DNA of 64,000 bases from Tetrapyrgos nigripes (lineage: Eukaryota > Basidiomycota > Agaricomycetes > Agaricales > Campanellaceae), in contig JAACJM010000047.1 in NCBI GenBank assembly GCA_013368315.1, forward strand, positions 124,001 through 188,000. Direction: 5' to 3'. The position numbers and the translations under genes are program-made. How positions within the stretch are numbered: the stretch's first letter is position 1; every line of letters begins with the position of its first letter. The notes beneath the pieces were generated by a model. It ran no database searches, had not been told where the DNA came from, and was given only the letters and a program-made list of their open reading frames with translations. Positions 47,501 through 58,280 of this stretch are shown here, one piece after another.

Positions 47501-47869
47501 GTTTCCAAGCGAGGAAAGCGCACATTGGAGATTACCAAAAACTCAAAGCTGATGGCACGAGCGGAGTGGAGGACAAAACAGGAGGCAGTCAAAGTGTTCT
47601 TGAATCAAATCGTCGATGATGAGGACATAGTCAGGAAATTTTCGGGTACGAAATTTATAGGCGATATTGTAAAGGCTTTGGAAGGATCAGAGGAAGTGGC
47701 AGCGACGTCTACGCCGGTACAGAGGGTAGCTGGTCCCAGCAACGTTGTGAACAATTTGCAAACCAACATTGCTACAGGCCATGGGTCATTGCCGACGAAA
47801 CCGTTCGTTACAGGCCATGGATTGCCGACGAAACCCGTCGCTGGCTCCAAAAGGAAGACTAGGGGTTGA
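44527..47869 (+). CDS. Copy F: 2OG-dioxygenase-family pseudoenzyme, reading frame apparently intact
   Basis: The best-preserved reading frame of the family here. A tiny exon at ATG 44527 joins VWTVVSDPNASASMPPPE. The N-terminal block LITIDGIGQIDLPLTEAH and NRPFKGWLNDEVLQRVTSGL precede the dioxygenase fold (LFATVIVFLPSEYTRGKLVL). Its ligand sites are changed: HGHQTEGAAKCSG for the HxD region, YQDAVYEVEPL (Tyr for distal His), SGYQLALSFNL (Gln for Arg). Then come ALYDMDGTHIQDDMSIDFGA, LLHFACLWKDLVLLDATM, YGIAWFIERC, GFWKEFVKGLLDKDLG and GPKPAELVTRPNFGCGCVDC (motif C-G-C-x2-C). Near the end a short repeat (TGHGSLPTKPF / TGHGLPTKPV) precedes the tail AGSKRKTRG. It would have no iron-dependent activity; a binding or scaffold role is inference. 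As in E, one intron appears to use a GC donor (TTTAGG|GCGCGT). Confidence 0.75.
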
Positions 47870-48091
47870 GGTGCTGCTTTTTGTTATTTCTGACTATAGC
47901 TACATCTCGCTCTAATCAATCTTGGACATTGGACATCTACGCACGCATGTATATACGATACGAGTCTGCGACTTAACTATTGTCTGTTTGTTACGTCATT
48001 CCAAATTCAGAAATGGCCTGCGCTTCACAGTTGACTTGACTCGAGTCTACTTGCTCCGAACTACCATCTTCCTGTTCGCTTGTATCACACA

Positions 48092-49047
48092 ATGAACCGC
48101 ATTTTCGGATCCTCAGCAAGTCGCAAACCCAAGCCCTCTCTCCAAGATGCCATTGCTTCAGTCAGTCGGCTCCAGCCGTCTGATCTCCTTGGTACTCACT
48201 TTGAAACTCGATTTGCAGACAGATACTCGAATCTCCTCGATTGAAGTGAAGATAAAGAAACTTGATGGGGAACTTGGAAGGTACAAAGAGCAAATGAGCA
48301 AACTTCGCAATGGACCTGGCAAAGTACGTCCAGCCTTTCATGTTGTCTTTGTCCTGCGTATTCACGATGGCACCGTATCTCTTGCTCTATGACCTGTGAA
48401 TTCATTGAATAGCAAGCTATCCAACAACGCGCACTGAGAACACTCAAGCAGAAGAAGATGTACGAGTCTCAACTTGCGCAGTTAACTCAACAAACTTTCA
48501 ACATGGAGTCTGCTGCCTTGACCACCGAGAACCTGAGAAATACGATGGCGACGGTTGATGCTTTACAGGCTTCGAATAAGGAGATCAAGAAGCAGTATGG
48601 AAAAATAAATATAGACAAGATTGAGGTAAGTGTCCTTTGCCTGCTGGCATACGTTTTGTCTGACGCTATCTCCAATCTGACAGAACATGTATGACGAGAT
48701 GGAAGACTTGATGGAACGTGCAAATGAGATACAAGAGTCGCTGGGAAGGTCGTATGCAGTCCCTGATGAGCTAGACGAGGCAGATCTGGAAGCTGGTTAG
48801 TGCGGTCTTTTGTCTGCTCAGGTATCCTCGACTCATGATAACTTAGAACTGGATGCACTACAATTGGAGGAAGAAGAAGAGGGTGCTTCATACTTGACGG
48901 ACATGAACAAAGTGCCTGACTTTGTGGACGAAGCTCCTGTTGAGCTCAACGAGGTACGTGTACATGAAAAAAGATTCTCCAGAGGTATTGACAGATCTTG
49001 TCCTGTAGACACCAGCACCCCACCAGGCGGTCAAGGAAACTGCATAG
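48092..49047 (+). CDS. vps60: ESCRT-III protein VPS60/CHMP5
   Basis: An ESCRT-III accessory subunit that binds Vta1/LIP5 and stimulates Vps4. It starts at ATG 48092 ([20 protein letters not shown]). Exons read [94 protein letters not shown] and an acidic C-terminal part ending [12 protein letters not shown]. The characteristic CHMP5 order ([31 protein letters not shown]) is clear. Length is about 220 residues, normal. It is the second ESCRT-III gene in the window, 35 kb from did2. Confidence 0.93.
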
Positions 49048-49223
49048 ACGTATCAATCTCCTTTCTTTCTCTTCTAGTATACTCTGTAGGACGGACTAGA
49101 TCTGGCTAAAGGACAGAAACTTGTATATCTAACTGTTCATATATACACCCCTTGAATACTATGTACTTCCAAGTAATCAAAAATTCTTCTGAAGATCCTC
49201 AAAGGCGATCGTCTATTCGTGTG

Positions 49224-51488
49224 CCTAACCATATCTGCGTCCTTCTGCGACTTCAGCAAACCAGTCATCGCTTTGTCTCGACTCTTCGACTGGAGCAATA
49301 TTAACGATTGTGGACTTGCTTTGTGAATCTAGAGAACAAGGTCAGCCATCTGTCAAGGCAATCAATGCAAAAAGACCACGCACAAGCCTCAAAAGCTTCC
49401 AATCCATTTTCCCTTCCAATTCCACTTTCTTTCATTCCGCCCCTGCATGAGGAACGTCAGGCAATGCGTATAATGAACGAGAAAAAAAGCTCACCATGGA
49501 GAGCTCGGGTCATTGCGATGATGAGTATTCACCCAACACAGTCCAGCTTGCATGTCGGCAGCTACTCGATGGGCCCTAGAAAGATCTGATGTCCAGATAC
49601 CAGCTCCTAATCCATACTTGCAAGCATTAGCAAGCCCTACGCCTTCTTGTTCCTCCTGACTACCCAGTCAGCTTTGAGGTGGACGCAGGAATAATCATAA
49701 TCATGAAAGAACGTACAGAGAAACACTTCACAACCACCACAGGACCAAAGATCTCTTCCTCCCAAAGCTCATCTTTCACATCGATGTCGGTGACAATAGT
49801 AGGAGCAAAAAAACTTCCTTTGGAGAAGTCAAATCCATCGAGCTCTGATTTGCCTAACATTCGTTCGCCTCCAAAAATGACCTTTCCTGAGGTACGCTTC
49901 ATCATTTCTTCTATGCGCTGAAGATGGCGCAGGGATATGACGGTGCCCATGGTAGATTTGGGGTTGAGAGCTGCAAAGACTCGGTTTAGACATCGTTAGG
50001 ATGCGTGATGCAAGACGTACGATCACCCATCCTATCGCGAATACTTTTCACCTTTGCGAGAAACCTGGTAAGGAATTCATCGTAAATCTTGTCCTGAATG
50101 ATGAGTCGAGTCCCAGATACACATGTCTGACCAGAGGCAACAAAGCAAGCGAAAGCTGCCCCATTGACCGAGGTTTCTAAATCAGCGTCGTTGAATATCA
50201 CTATCGGTGCCTAGCGATAAGTTAAGTCCCCCAGTTCAGTGAAAGTACAGACTGGAGGACTGTACCTTTCCTCCAAGTTCCGCGGTGAACGACGCAAGAT
50301 TAGCACCAACGATACTCCCAAGTACACGTCCAGTTTGTGTTCCAGCCTGAAATTCACGTCAAGCCAAAGCCCGGACAATCAAAGAGAACAACCTACGGTG
50401 ACATCCACCTTGCGAATAAGGGGATTACCGACGATGGCCTTTCCAGTTATGTGTCCGTACCCTGGTACAATAGACAGAACTCCTTCCGGAACTGTTGGGA
50501 AAGGTTTGTAAAGGAGTGCCAAGCATGTATAGAGAAATCGCTTACTTACGTCCCGCCTCGATGGCCATTTCAGCGAATTCCAGAACGGTTATTGGGGCCG
50601 CCTACATCAAGTTCAGAAAACAAGAAACCACTTTCTCGACGCGCAGTACCTCCGATGGTTTCACAATGACACTATTCCCGGCGGCCAGAGCAGGAGCAAT
50701 TTTCTTGATGGCTATTAACAGTGGGTGATTGAATGGCTGAAGTTCGATAAGAACGATGTACGTGGAGTCGAGGAGCACATCTTACTGTGATTTGGGCAAC
50801 GACTCCAAGAGGGATCCTTTGGACATAATTTAAGAGCTTTCCTTGCGTTGGCGCGACGAATGCTTGGTTTGTGCGTAATAGGGCAGCATAATACTCTCTG
50901 CAAATCCTTATGAGATAGTCAGAATCATGAAAAATTGGCCAAAACGCACATCCACTCTGGTAATCTTCCCAATTGCGCATTCATCTCCCGTATAGTCCTG
51001 CCTGTTTGCAGCGACTCTATCTTCGCCAATTCCGGTATCTGAGCTTCCAATGTCCTTGCGAGACGCGAAAGGACTTTTGACCTATGAACCGCTGGTGACT
51101 TGGACCAAACACCTGAGTCGAACGCAGCTTGTGCTCGGTCAATGATGGCAGAGACGTCTTCTGTGGATGCGATGGAAACTCTGTTGTTGTTTCAGACTCG
51201 ACCTCCTTCGGGAGTTAGCTAAAGAACACTCACTGGCATAGCTCTTGTCCAGTGGCTGGGTTGCAAACTGCGAATCTTTGGAAGTGGATTAGAACTCAAT
51301 AGAAGGAATACAAGTAATGCAAACTTGTTACGCACTCTTCTTTTGATGCAACGTTAGAAATATTGGGAAACGAAGTATATCGATCTTTGTGAAGCAATCT
51401 CTACAGGTTTTCAGCAAGATCATGGCACGAAAGCCGAGGATTGACTTACTATCTGAAGAAAGGGCCTGCAGAGGAGTCGTGACTTCAT
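49224..51488 (-). CDS. Aldehyde dehydrogenase (NAD(P)-dependent, ALDH superfamily)
   Basis: Oxidises aldehydes to acids; the substrate cannot be told. It starts at ATG 51488 (MKSRLLCRPFLQI) and has many short exons. Landmarks reading along the protein: FAVCNPATGQELC, GVVAQIT with a downstream LAAGNSVIVKPSE, VLSIVPGYGHITGKAIVGNP, LGGKAPIVIFNDADLE (general-base Glu just before), the catalytic Cys in ASGQTCVSGTRLIIQD, then KVIFGGERMLGKSELDG, FFAPTIVTDIDVKDELWEEE, IFGPVVVVKCF and GLCWVNTHHRNDPSSPW/GG. The C-terminus FAEVAEGRRYG stops at 49224. The N-terminus is too divergent to call a targeting signal. The gene looks intact. Confidence 0.88.
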
Positions 51489-52019
51489 GGTCCTCCGCAA
51501 CCTAGACGTGTTAGGCAGACGCGTTCTGACTTCTGACTCAAATCAAAGTACTGCTCCAACCTTCCTTTGAGTATGCAATAAGTACTTATTTGCTATGATA
51601 GACAAGTGCGATGATAAATGGTACAAAGCGTAGACACTTGAAAATTTTGTGAAAGCTCCTCCCATTAACTCAATGTTGATTCGACTGCTGTATATGGTTG
51701 AGCAGGATATGAATCGAAGTAAGTACTTCGGAAGAAAGCCGGTTTCGGTGTTGGCTTCGGTGATGGGAAAGATCTACCTGGTCATAAGAAGTTGGATATG
51801 AACGCTATGTGACTGATAACGGGGGTGCAGATGATTCGGAGGATTAATTCTCAACTGCGTGAAGACATGGTTTGACCTGACTACATACTCTCGGACGTCA
51901 ACCATGCATGCTGTCTTCATAGTGATAGATAAGAGAAAGGGACATATCATATGTACTACGCCCCTTGAGCTGGTCTATGTCGCAAGGCTTTTTGGTGAAA
52001 CAATGTTTGACTGGTCATG
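51489..52019. other. Intergenic, about 530 bp
   Basis: Promoter side of the aldehyde dehydrogenase and 3' side of the next minus-strand gene. Nothing recognised. Confidence 0.4.
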
Positions 52020-52742
52020 TCATTTCATATCCTTCTGGATGATAGGCAGCCAAGACTGCACAGTCTCGTCAAACTGGGCATCCACAGCCCACGTCTCGTT
52101 GTTAGACCAAGCCATATGTAGGAAAGAATCCCACCACAAGATCTGGGTGACTCCATCCGACGGATCCATAAGAAAGCCAGCAATGCAAGGTTGGGGGCCT
52201 AGATATTCGTCTGCGCCAGACGAAAGAGGTTAATAGAGATAGAGAAATAAAGTCGGATCCCAGAGGGCTCACATCGTCTCGGGGCAATACCATCCGTGCT
52301 GACATAGTTCTTACTGGGTAACTCCTCCGATGGTGAAAAGGCTTTCGAATAATGATAATATGTGAGACTGAAAAGGTGCTGCCCTTCTCGAAAGGGTATC
52401 TCAAGTCGAGGGTTGAATGTTGGGAAGAAAAAGATGATGTAAAGATGAGTATACTTACCTTCTGAGCAGGAAAAGCCTTTGCTTCGAGACTTTGGGGACA
52501 GATGAGTGTGCTTGAGCCAGGAGTAATGGTTTGTTTCAAGGGGTACCTTTCAAGCGGGCAAGCCTGGGACAAAAGTAAGAATAAGGACCAACAATCAGTC
52601 CGCGGGCCACCTGTAGCCTCAGTTGCCCCAACTCGAAAGTGATGACAGCCTCCTTATCAGCGTCTGAGTTGCGCTGCAGAGCTCGTTTTGCATTATAAGC
52701 TGCGAGTGCTTCAGCGGTCCACGATCGTCGTGTCAAGTACAT
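52020..52742 (-). CDS. Small hypothetical protein
   Basis: Not recognised. It starts at ATG 52742 (MYLTRRSWTAEALAAYNAKR). An intron of about 47 bases (near 52564-52610) leads to PLERYPLKQTITPGSSTLIC, and a second exon set leads to GPQPCIAGFLMDPSDGVTQI, WWDSFLHMAWSNNETWAVDA and QSWLPIIQKDMK before the stop at 52020. Splice sites are reasonable, and the acidic, Trp-rich C-terminal part looks like a folded domain. No catalytic motif is visible. Confidence 0.55.
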
Positions 52743-53258
52743 GGCTTCAACTTGATTAAAAAACTATACCGACAATGAGGACGTAATGAGGACGTCATCA
52801 GGTCTTCAGGTTCTTCAGAACATCCATTGGGCTGACGACCTGACAGGCTGATGATGATCCTGTAAGTGTAACTGGCTTTGAATTGGCTATCCATGATTGG
52901 AACTTGCCTAACTCTATCATCGAGACGATGGCCGCCAGATCAGCGGTTTGTCACTCTGTCAATTGTGAAATTCAGATGCGTTAGGTGAGGAAGGAGTGTC
53001 TCGGATCCCGACGAAGAGGTATATTTCGGACGGCAATTTTACATAATTATCCGTACCTCGGCAAAAAACTTGCCACTTTTGAAAGTGTACAAGTACTAGC
53101 TAACTACGTACGTAGTGGCCATGAAACTCTTCTAACTTCATAGTAGAAACCCCACAATTCTCGTGGTATCATCAACTGTTCCCAAGCACGGAAATTCCGT
53201 AATCCATCCTGTATCCCGGTCCTCAGAGAAATTCTCCTCTTAGACGTAGTAATCCCAG
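52743..53258. other. Intergenic, about 515 bp
   Basis: No gene or motif recognised. Confidence 0.4.
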
Positions 53259-53900
53259 TCAGACTTCTTCAATCTGACACTGCAACAACTGGAGTCGCAG
53301 CTCACCGAGAAAACCTGCTGGAAGGGATATCTTCTTAAGATTGCCGAGGTCATGCAAGCACACTGTCAAAACGCCCCGAATCCTTACTCTAAGCTCTGGA
53401 TGCAGTTCCATCAATGTTGAAGATTGCAGTTCCAGCACCTCAAGGCCAGGAAATTTCAGCAATTTGGGAAAGGCGTCGGCATTGACCAACCCGATGTCAA
53501 GGGCTAGTCGGGTTATAACCCCCTGGACTACTTCAAGGACTAGTACTGAAGTACACTTGACCCTGATAGTGAATCGGCGACCATCTTGAGGAAAGGTCAT
53601 ATCCCAAGGAGACGAGACGAAATCCACAACGTTTTGTGGTATCGCCAAGTGTCCTTCGTCAGAATATATGACGAAAAGGAGCTCTCGAATGGAGGGATAT
53701 TTTTGTGGAGCCAGCTCGAGTATGTCTGTTAGGGCCTGACGATCCTGCTGTTCTAAAGCTCTCCCAATATGAATATAAATCGACCGCTGTGAAGAGAGCC
53801 TGCTCTCAGTCACTTCACGGAGTATGTGACTGGGTAAGATTCGAGTTCCGCAAGGGTCGTCTTGCCTGGAAGATAAGAAGGCGCGTCAGGCGATAAGGTG
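53259..53900 (-). CDS. Hypothetical leucine-rich protein fragment
   Basis: Open frame ending at 53259 (…RLQLLQCQIEEV) with leucine-rich stretches such as FPGLEVLELQSSTLMELHPE and HDLGNLKKISLPAGFL, which recall F-box/LRR proteins of mushrooms. Its 5' end is unclear: no ATG is in frame before about 53813. It may continue through an intron ending CTTCCAG near 53875 into an exon reading QDDPCGTRILPSHILREVTE. The front of the gene is not resolved. Confidence 0.4.
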
Positions 53901-54512
53901 TCAATCATGAGAAATGCTGAGTATGAGTCTATGGCAATCCTCGCCCCAGACAGACTCGGAGGCAGGCTGAGAGTGGGCATTGTAGCGAGGAGCAGGAGCG
54001 TCCAGCAAGGAGCATTTAAATCCCAAGCTGAGTACAATTGTACAGTACTTTGCTTGTTCCTGATTGGGAAAATCGTTAGCATCTGCTACATTTCTTTGTT
54101 TTTTTGTAAGGATGAAACGACATACTGGTAGTGGCACTTAAAGCGTGAGTGCGGTGCACTGCGCAGGAGATATCTGGAAAAGGATAGCTTGAGCCAGCAA
54201 AATGACAGGGTGTAAGACCAGAACGGGAGTTGAAACAAAGTTGGAAACTGCCATAATGCGACCGAGCAAACACAAAAGAACTCACGAGAAAAGAGAGATA
54301 GATCGGTCCAGAAGCAATAGATGGGCGCATCCATGAAAGCTCGCTGTGCTATGTACATGTAGGCCTAGAATTTGAAACGATTGAAATAACGACGCGTCAG
54401 TCACATGACCAAATCACGTCTACAGGACCGTAGGTTGACAAACGGTCCTTGTTCTTCTTGTTCCACCACCACCACCTTCCCAAGGTTACTCTTCAGAGTA
54501 CCTCTGATCAGA
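53901..54512. promoter_or_regulatory. Region upstream of rcc1 with ACGCGT box; possible unresolved minus-strand exons
   Basis: ACGCGT lies at 54392-54397, 116 bp before the chosen rcc1 ATG. Weak minus-strand frames at 53980-54358 might be 5' exons of the preceding hypothetical gene, but none is convincing. Confidence 0.4.
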
Positions 54513-56299
54513 ATGCCTCCTAGACGTTCTTCTCGAGCAGCCTCTACCAAACCTCCTTCGAAGCCTGCTCAGGCAGAGAAACCTGCTTCTCGCAAGCCAG
54601 CCAGTAAAAAACGCGCAGCCTCTCCGGAACGGAGTTCATCGCCTCCCCCCAAGCGATCGAGAACTAAAGGCGAGGAGCAAAACATTGCTCCTCGAGCATC
54701 TTCTAAACCTGCTTCCAAAACTGCAGCTCAAAAATCAGGCCAGACCCAGGACAAACCCTCCCGCACTAAACTCGCCACCATTCCTGAAGGATCGGACCCT
54801 AAGCCCCAAGCCGCCAAAAAATCCAAGGCTCCCGCTGTGCAGACAAAGCCCTATTTCAACCCTCTTCCAGCACCTCCGCCGAAAGCGAGACCAGGTCTTC
54901 AACTGTTCGTTTGGGGCGCTGGTAATTTCGGGCAGTTTGGTCTGGGACCTGATGTCTTGGATGAGTTCGACAAGCCGAAGAAACATGCTTGGGCTGAGGA
55001 GCAGATACAGAAAGGAACCTTTGGCGAAGAGGGTGCTGGCCTCGAAGCTATTGCAGGTGGTGGCATGCACAGTCTTTTTATCGATGAGAAAGGCACAGTA
55101 AGTCATCGTGCTTCGTATTTTGACATGTATCTCACAATATCCGTAGATATGGTCGTGCGGACTCAACGACGATGCTGCTCTTGGTCGAGTAACGAAAGAC
55201 GTCCCCGATCCTGAAAATCCTGGGAGCTTTCTGGATATTGATGAGCTCACGAGTGTACCCTACCCACTCCAATTCCTTGCCGATGAAAAATTCCGAGCGG
55301 TTCAAGTCGTTTCCGGTGATAGCATCTGTGCCGCCGTCAGTGATCAAGGAGAACTTCGAGTGTGGGGTTCTTTCCGAGTAAGCGGTCATCGAATTCCTGG
55401 ACAATTACTGGAGATATTCACTCCTTCTCCGTAGGTCAACGAAGGCTCCCTAGGTTTTTCTTCTGATCTCAAGCATCAGTTTCTTCCGGTCCCGATTCTC
55501 AACTCGCAGCTGAGTCATAAGCCGGGCGACATTGAAAAGGTCTCTTCCATTACTGCTGGAGTCAACCATCTCCTCGTGTTGACAACACACGGCAATATCT
55601 ACGCGTGGGGTGCTGGCGAGCAAGCTCAACTCGGCCGCAAAGTACTCGAGCGTCGCAAGATCCACGGCACGGTTCCCGAAAAGATCAGCCTCGGCCTCCG
55701 CAGCCGAAAAGCCAAAGTCATTGGCGCTGGAAGTTTCCACTCGTTCGCAGTCGATGACGCCGGTGATATATGGGGCTGGGGCTTGAACACTATGGGTCAG
55801 CTTGGTACTGGTTGGGAGTCAGAAGATGACGCACAAGTTCAACTCCCCAAGAAAGTCCTGGGTCTGAGCAAAGAGGAGTTGGGCGGCGACACAGTCGTCG
55901 AGATCAAGCGGAGGAGAGCATCACTCGGTGTTTTTGACCTCTTCTGGCAAAGTCTATGCTTGCGGCCGTTCTAATGCTGGCCAACTTGGCTTACCGGACG
56001 ACGACCCAGTTTTCAAGGACCGTACCGATCCCGACTTTTTCCCTGAACCAGTCCAGGTCAAGTTCCCGGATGACGATGATCCCGTTGTGCACATTGCCAC
56101 TGGCACCCACAACAATCTTGCTATCACCCAGGACGGTGCTTTGTATTGCTGGGGACAGGGCACACAAGGCGAACTTGGTGTGCCTGATGTTGAAGTGAAG
56201 ACTCCACAAATGATAGTCCGTCGGGAGGGCGGTTCTTGGGCAGCAATCAAGGTGGCCTGTGGAGGGCAACATACACTTGGGCTGTTCAGGAAGAAGTGA
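54513..56299 (+). CDS. rcc1/pim1: RCC1-family Ran guanine nucleotide exchange factor, with a probable 1-base frameshift
   Basis: A chromatin-bound exchange factor for Ran, needed for nuclear transport and mitosis. The start chosen is ATG 54513 (MPPRRSSRAASTKPPSKPAQ); an in-frame ATG at 54405 is an alternative. A basic, Pro/Ser-rich tail comes first, then RCC1 repeats: LQLFVWGAGNFGQFGLGPDV, IAGGGMHSLFIDEKGT, IWSCGLNDDAALGRVT, LRVWGSFR, HLLVLTTHGNIYAWGAGEQ, DIWGWGLNTMGQLGTGWESE, VYACGRSNAGQLGLPDDDP and LYCWGQGTQGELGVPDVE. It ends GGQHTLGLFRKK. At 55906-55908 the reading changes frame: …GGDTVVEIK is followed one base out of phase by GGEHHSVFLTSSGK. A single extra A is the simplest cause. A 40-base intron (GTCCTGGG…GACACAG) would also restore frame but would delete conserved residues. 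Confidence 0.9.
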
Positions 56300-56658
56300 A
56301 TGTGCTGTCCGCCCACCTAGATTACATCGATTTGTCAATGGTCTTGTTCTGTTCAGATTTTCTCTCAAATCTACCATCTACATTTAATTCTCTACATCTT
56401 CACGTATTATCCCCATCATTCAAGCTTGTGCAACATCATCTACATACCTGGTCGTTTTACATGTATCCGTACTTACACTTACTGGAGAACATTCTTCAGC
56501 CGCATCGGACTAGCTATTGTTCAATATAGATAGATTTCCGACACATTCAAGTACATTTTCAGTATATATGCTTCGCTCGTAAAACTTCAAGCTTCAAGCC
56601 CAGATAACTTTTTAAGTAGCAAAGCCAACAAAACCTAATCCAAAATCTCCACCAAAAA
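56300..56658. other. Convergent 3' region
   Basis: AT-rich 3' untranslated sequence between rcc1 and the next gene. No gene seen. Confidence 0.4.
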
Positions 56659-58179
56659 TTACATGTAAGTCGCAGCGAGACGACCGACGATATACTTTTC
56701 GGTATTCACAGAAGGATATTTTGCAGGACTACCACAGTTGGGCAAGCATTCAATCTCAGCGTCAAAGTTGGGGTTTGAGAAGAATGCGATTGACTGTCGA
56801 GCTGGGGTGATGGCTTCGGTCTCATTGATCTTCTTCGCGGGAGGCGCAACTACCCTGTGAAGTGTTGAACGGAGGACATCGTTACTCCATCTTGCTAAAA
56901 GGTCGCCCACGTTAATCACGATAGTCCCAGGCTACCAGATAAGTTAGGAGAATGAAAGGTAGAGAAAAAGAGAAGCCTCACAATTGGTGTCGCAGGGATG
57001 AAATTCCCAGTGTGAGGATTCTTGACCTCCAAACCGCCAACCTATTGCATCAATGGCTTAGGATAAAATGTCTTCGAAGGAAACTCGAGCTTTTCATACC
57101 ATGTCCTGGAAAAACAGTCAGCACGCAAGAAAACTGACGGTAACCAAAAGACTCACCTGGAATAGTAGAGTTAAGGTGCCATAGTCCGAATGTGCACCCG
57201 CTCGAGCCTGTCCGTCCGAATCGAGAAGAGAACGTTTCATGGGCGGGTAGGACAGAAGCCGTAGATTGTGGCATTGCTTGTCGATCTTCTTGTCAAAGAA
57301 ATCCTCTTGCAAATCCAATCCCAGAGCAATAGACCTCATCATTTCGACTTGAAGGTTATGACAAGTCTGCGTGAGAGCTCAGTGAGATTGGACGCAGTTG
57401 AAACAACAAAGGTTACCTACCTGGAAAAAGTCCAACATCGTACTCTTGAATCCCGGAGCGTCAGTCTCACTAGGCCACATATTCTTCCACTCCGAGTCCC
57501 AGTCTCGGCCAATCTCCATACTCTCCTTAAAATCTGGTGCTTTTTCACGAAGCGACGCTATCTCTGCAGCATCCACAGCTTGAGTGACACGTTCACGACC
57601 AACTTGCACGTATCCACGATTTGAATGAGGGTCTTCCCAAGCCAACTTTTGCTGTGAAGCTTTTCAGTAAGAGCCGACTACAAAGAGCGAGGGTCTAAGC
57701 ACCTTGGTCTCTGTCGGTAGCTTGAAAAATTCTGCACTCTTTGAAGCATCTATAATTGTAGGGCAAGACCATTCGAGAGGCAGAAGCAGCGCACCTTCTT
57801 GAATGTATTGCTCACTATTTCTGTTGACAGAGGTCTCGGTCAATAGAACGCAGAGAACCAGAAATAACTGCGCACCGGTTGGGATACCGTGTCCTTCGAC
57901 ATAGATAAACCCACTCTCCTTGAAAGCAGATACAATGTCGTTTGCAGTGGCCTTCTTTTCCGAGTCTGATTTAGCTGTTCTAAATTGAGCAAAGTTTATG
58001 ACCGGGATCCGAAAGTTATCAGCAATGGTCGCAAGACCTCGTTTCTGAAGGCGGGAAGACTGCAAGAAGGTAGCCCGGACGCAGAACATGGGGGATGGTC
58101 GTTGAAGTGAACCCGAGCTCAGAAGTTCATTTTTATTAGTCAAAGATAAGGTACTCGACCGCCGAGGCGATGCAACCAT
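56659..58179 (-). CDS. 2-oxoglutarate/Fe(II)-dependent dioxygenase (isopenicillin-N-synthase-like)
   Basis: A soluble oxygenase unrelated in sequence to copies A-F. It starts at ATG 58179 (MVASPRRSSTLSL). An internal ATG (MFCVRATFLQSSRLQKRGLA) would give a mitochondrial-type leader. The N-terminal DIOX_N part is IPVINFAQFRTAKSD and FKESGFIYVEGHGIP. The core is LGLDLQEDFFDKKI, LRLLSYPPM, the ligand motif GAHSDYGTLTLLFQ (His, Asp), PGTIVINVGDLLARWSND, STLHRVVAPP (distal His) and RQSIAFFSNPN (Arg for 2-oxoglutarate). It ends KYIVGRLAATYM. All active-site residues are present. The substrate is unknown. Confidence 0.9.
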
Positions 58180-58280
58180 GCGAAGCAACTTCTAGCGGTA
58201 CATCATTACATGAGGTAGACAACATTGATGGAGAGTTGTGCAGTACAAATGACACCCAATATGAAAACTGCGAAATCTAT

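Noticed and set aside
12961..49047. Two ESCRT-III genes considered as a functional cluster
   Set aside because: They are 35 kb apart with unrelated genes between, so chance linkage is the simpler view.
56659..58179. Considered as another copy of the A-F dioxygenase family
   Set aside because: It is IPNS-like, with HSD, a different fold layout and no helical C-terminal region.
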